From JBDSTW01 sp039914705 (GTDB lineage Bacteria; Pseudomonadota; Gammaproteobacteria; SURF-13): 25,130 bases of DNA. Below, in pieces: positions 25,125-25,130 of this stretch. The first letter of the stretch is position 1, and every line of letters begins with the position of its first letter. The notes under the pieces were generated by a model that was given only the letters and a program-made list of their open reading frames with translations, made no database searches and had not been told where the DNA came from. The position numbers and the translations under genes were made by a program. Where the stretch lies: contig JBDSOT010000174.1 in the NCBI GenBank assembly GCA_039914705.1, positions 1 through 25,130 on the forward strand, read 5' to 3'.

Positions 25125-25130
25125 GCGGCA

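Overview
The window looks like the chromosome of a gammaproteobacterium (or a close betaproteobacterial relative). The evidence is a tRNA-Tyr/tRNA-Gly/tRNA-Thr/tuf cluster in the enterobacterial thrU-tufB order, an RlmJ of gammaproteobacterial length, -24/-12 (sigma-54) promoters, and a nitrate assimilation gene set of the kind I remember from Pseudomonas. Genus cannot be fixed from sequence alone. GC content appears moderate and is visibly lower in the glycosyltransferase insert near the right end.

Left end (1-2000): the minus strand carries a stringent-type promoter, tRNA-Tyr(GUA), tRNA-Gly(UCC), tRNA-Thr(GGU) and tuf (EF-Tu), which runs off the left edge a few codons before its stop. A short ORF with a signal peptide lies just upstream of that promoter. 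2060-4430 (plus) is a two-gene nucleotide-sugar unit, UDP-glucose 6-dehydrogenase followed by UDP-glucuronate 4-epimerase, which supplies UDP-glucuronate and UDP-galacturonate for surface polysaccharide. rlmJ follows on the minus strand.

5423-20803 is a nitrate assimilation region built around a divergent promoter at 15265-15604. Leftward (minus) run nirB, nirD, nasA (nitrate reductase), a small unknown gene, a PDC-sensor membrane protein, a NarK-type nitrate transporter and a PP2C phosphatase/Ser-Thr kinase fusion with a C-terminal membrane anchor. Rightward run nasT (ANTAR RNA-binding antiterminator), the ABC nitrate transporter nrtA-nrtB-nrtD and an alginate-export-type outer-membrane porin. 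Both directions have well-formed sigma-54 promoters, with NtrC-like half-sites between them, so nitrogen control is very likely. No nasS is present beside nasT, and the predicted nirB leader is only about 36 nt, too short for the usual NasT antitermination element. The best place for such an element is the 151-nt nasT-nrtA gap.

20953-24969 holds a small YtxH-type protein gene and the molybdenum cofactor genes mobA and moeA, which would serve the molybdopterin of NasA. The mobA-moeA pair has been split: about 143 bp spanning the mobA 3' end and moeA 5' end is duplicated. Between the copies lie a decayed IS1595-like transposase fragment (antisense), an intact family-2 glycosyltransferase and a frameshifted 5' fragment of a second glycosyltransferase. 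The last 160 bases contain three hairpin-forming palindromes, one a perfect 32-bp palindrome.

I see no CRISPR array, rRNA or intact mobile element. The most interesting leads are the sensor, kinase/phosphatase and orphan NasT embedded in the nitrate operons, the rearranged mobA-moeA locus, and a dispersed intergenic repeat at 5333 and 20883.
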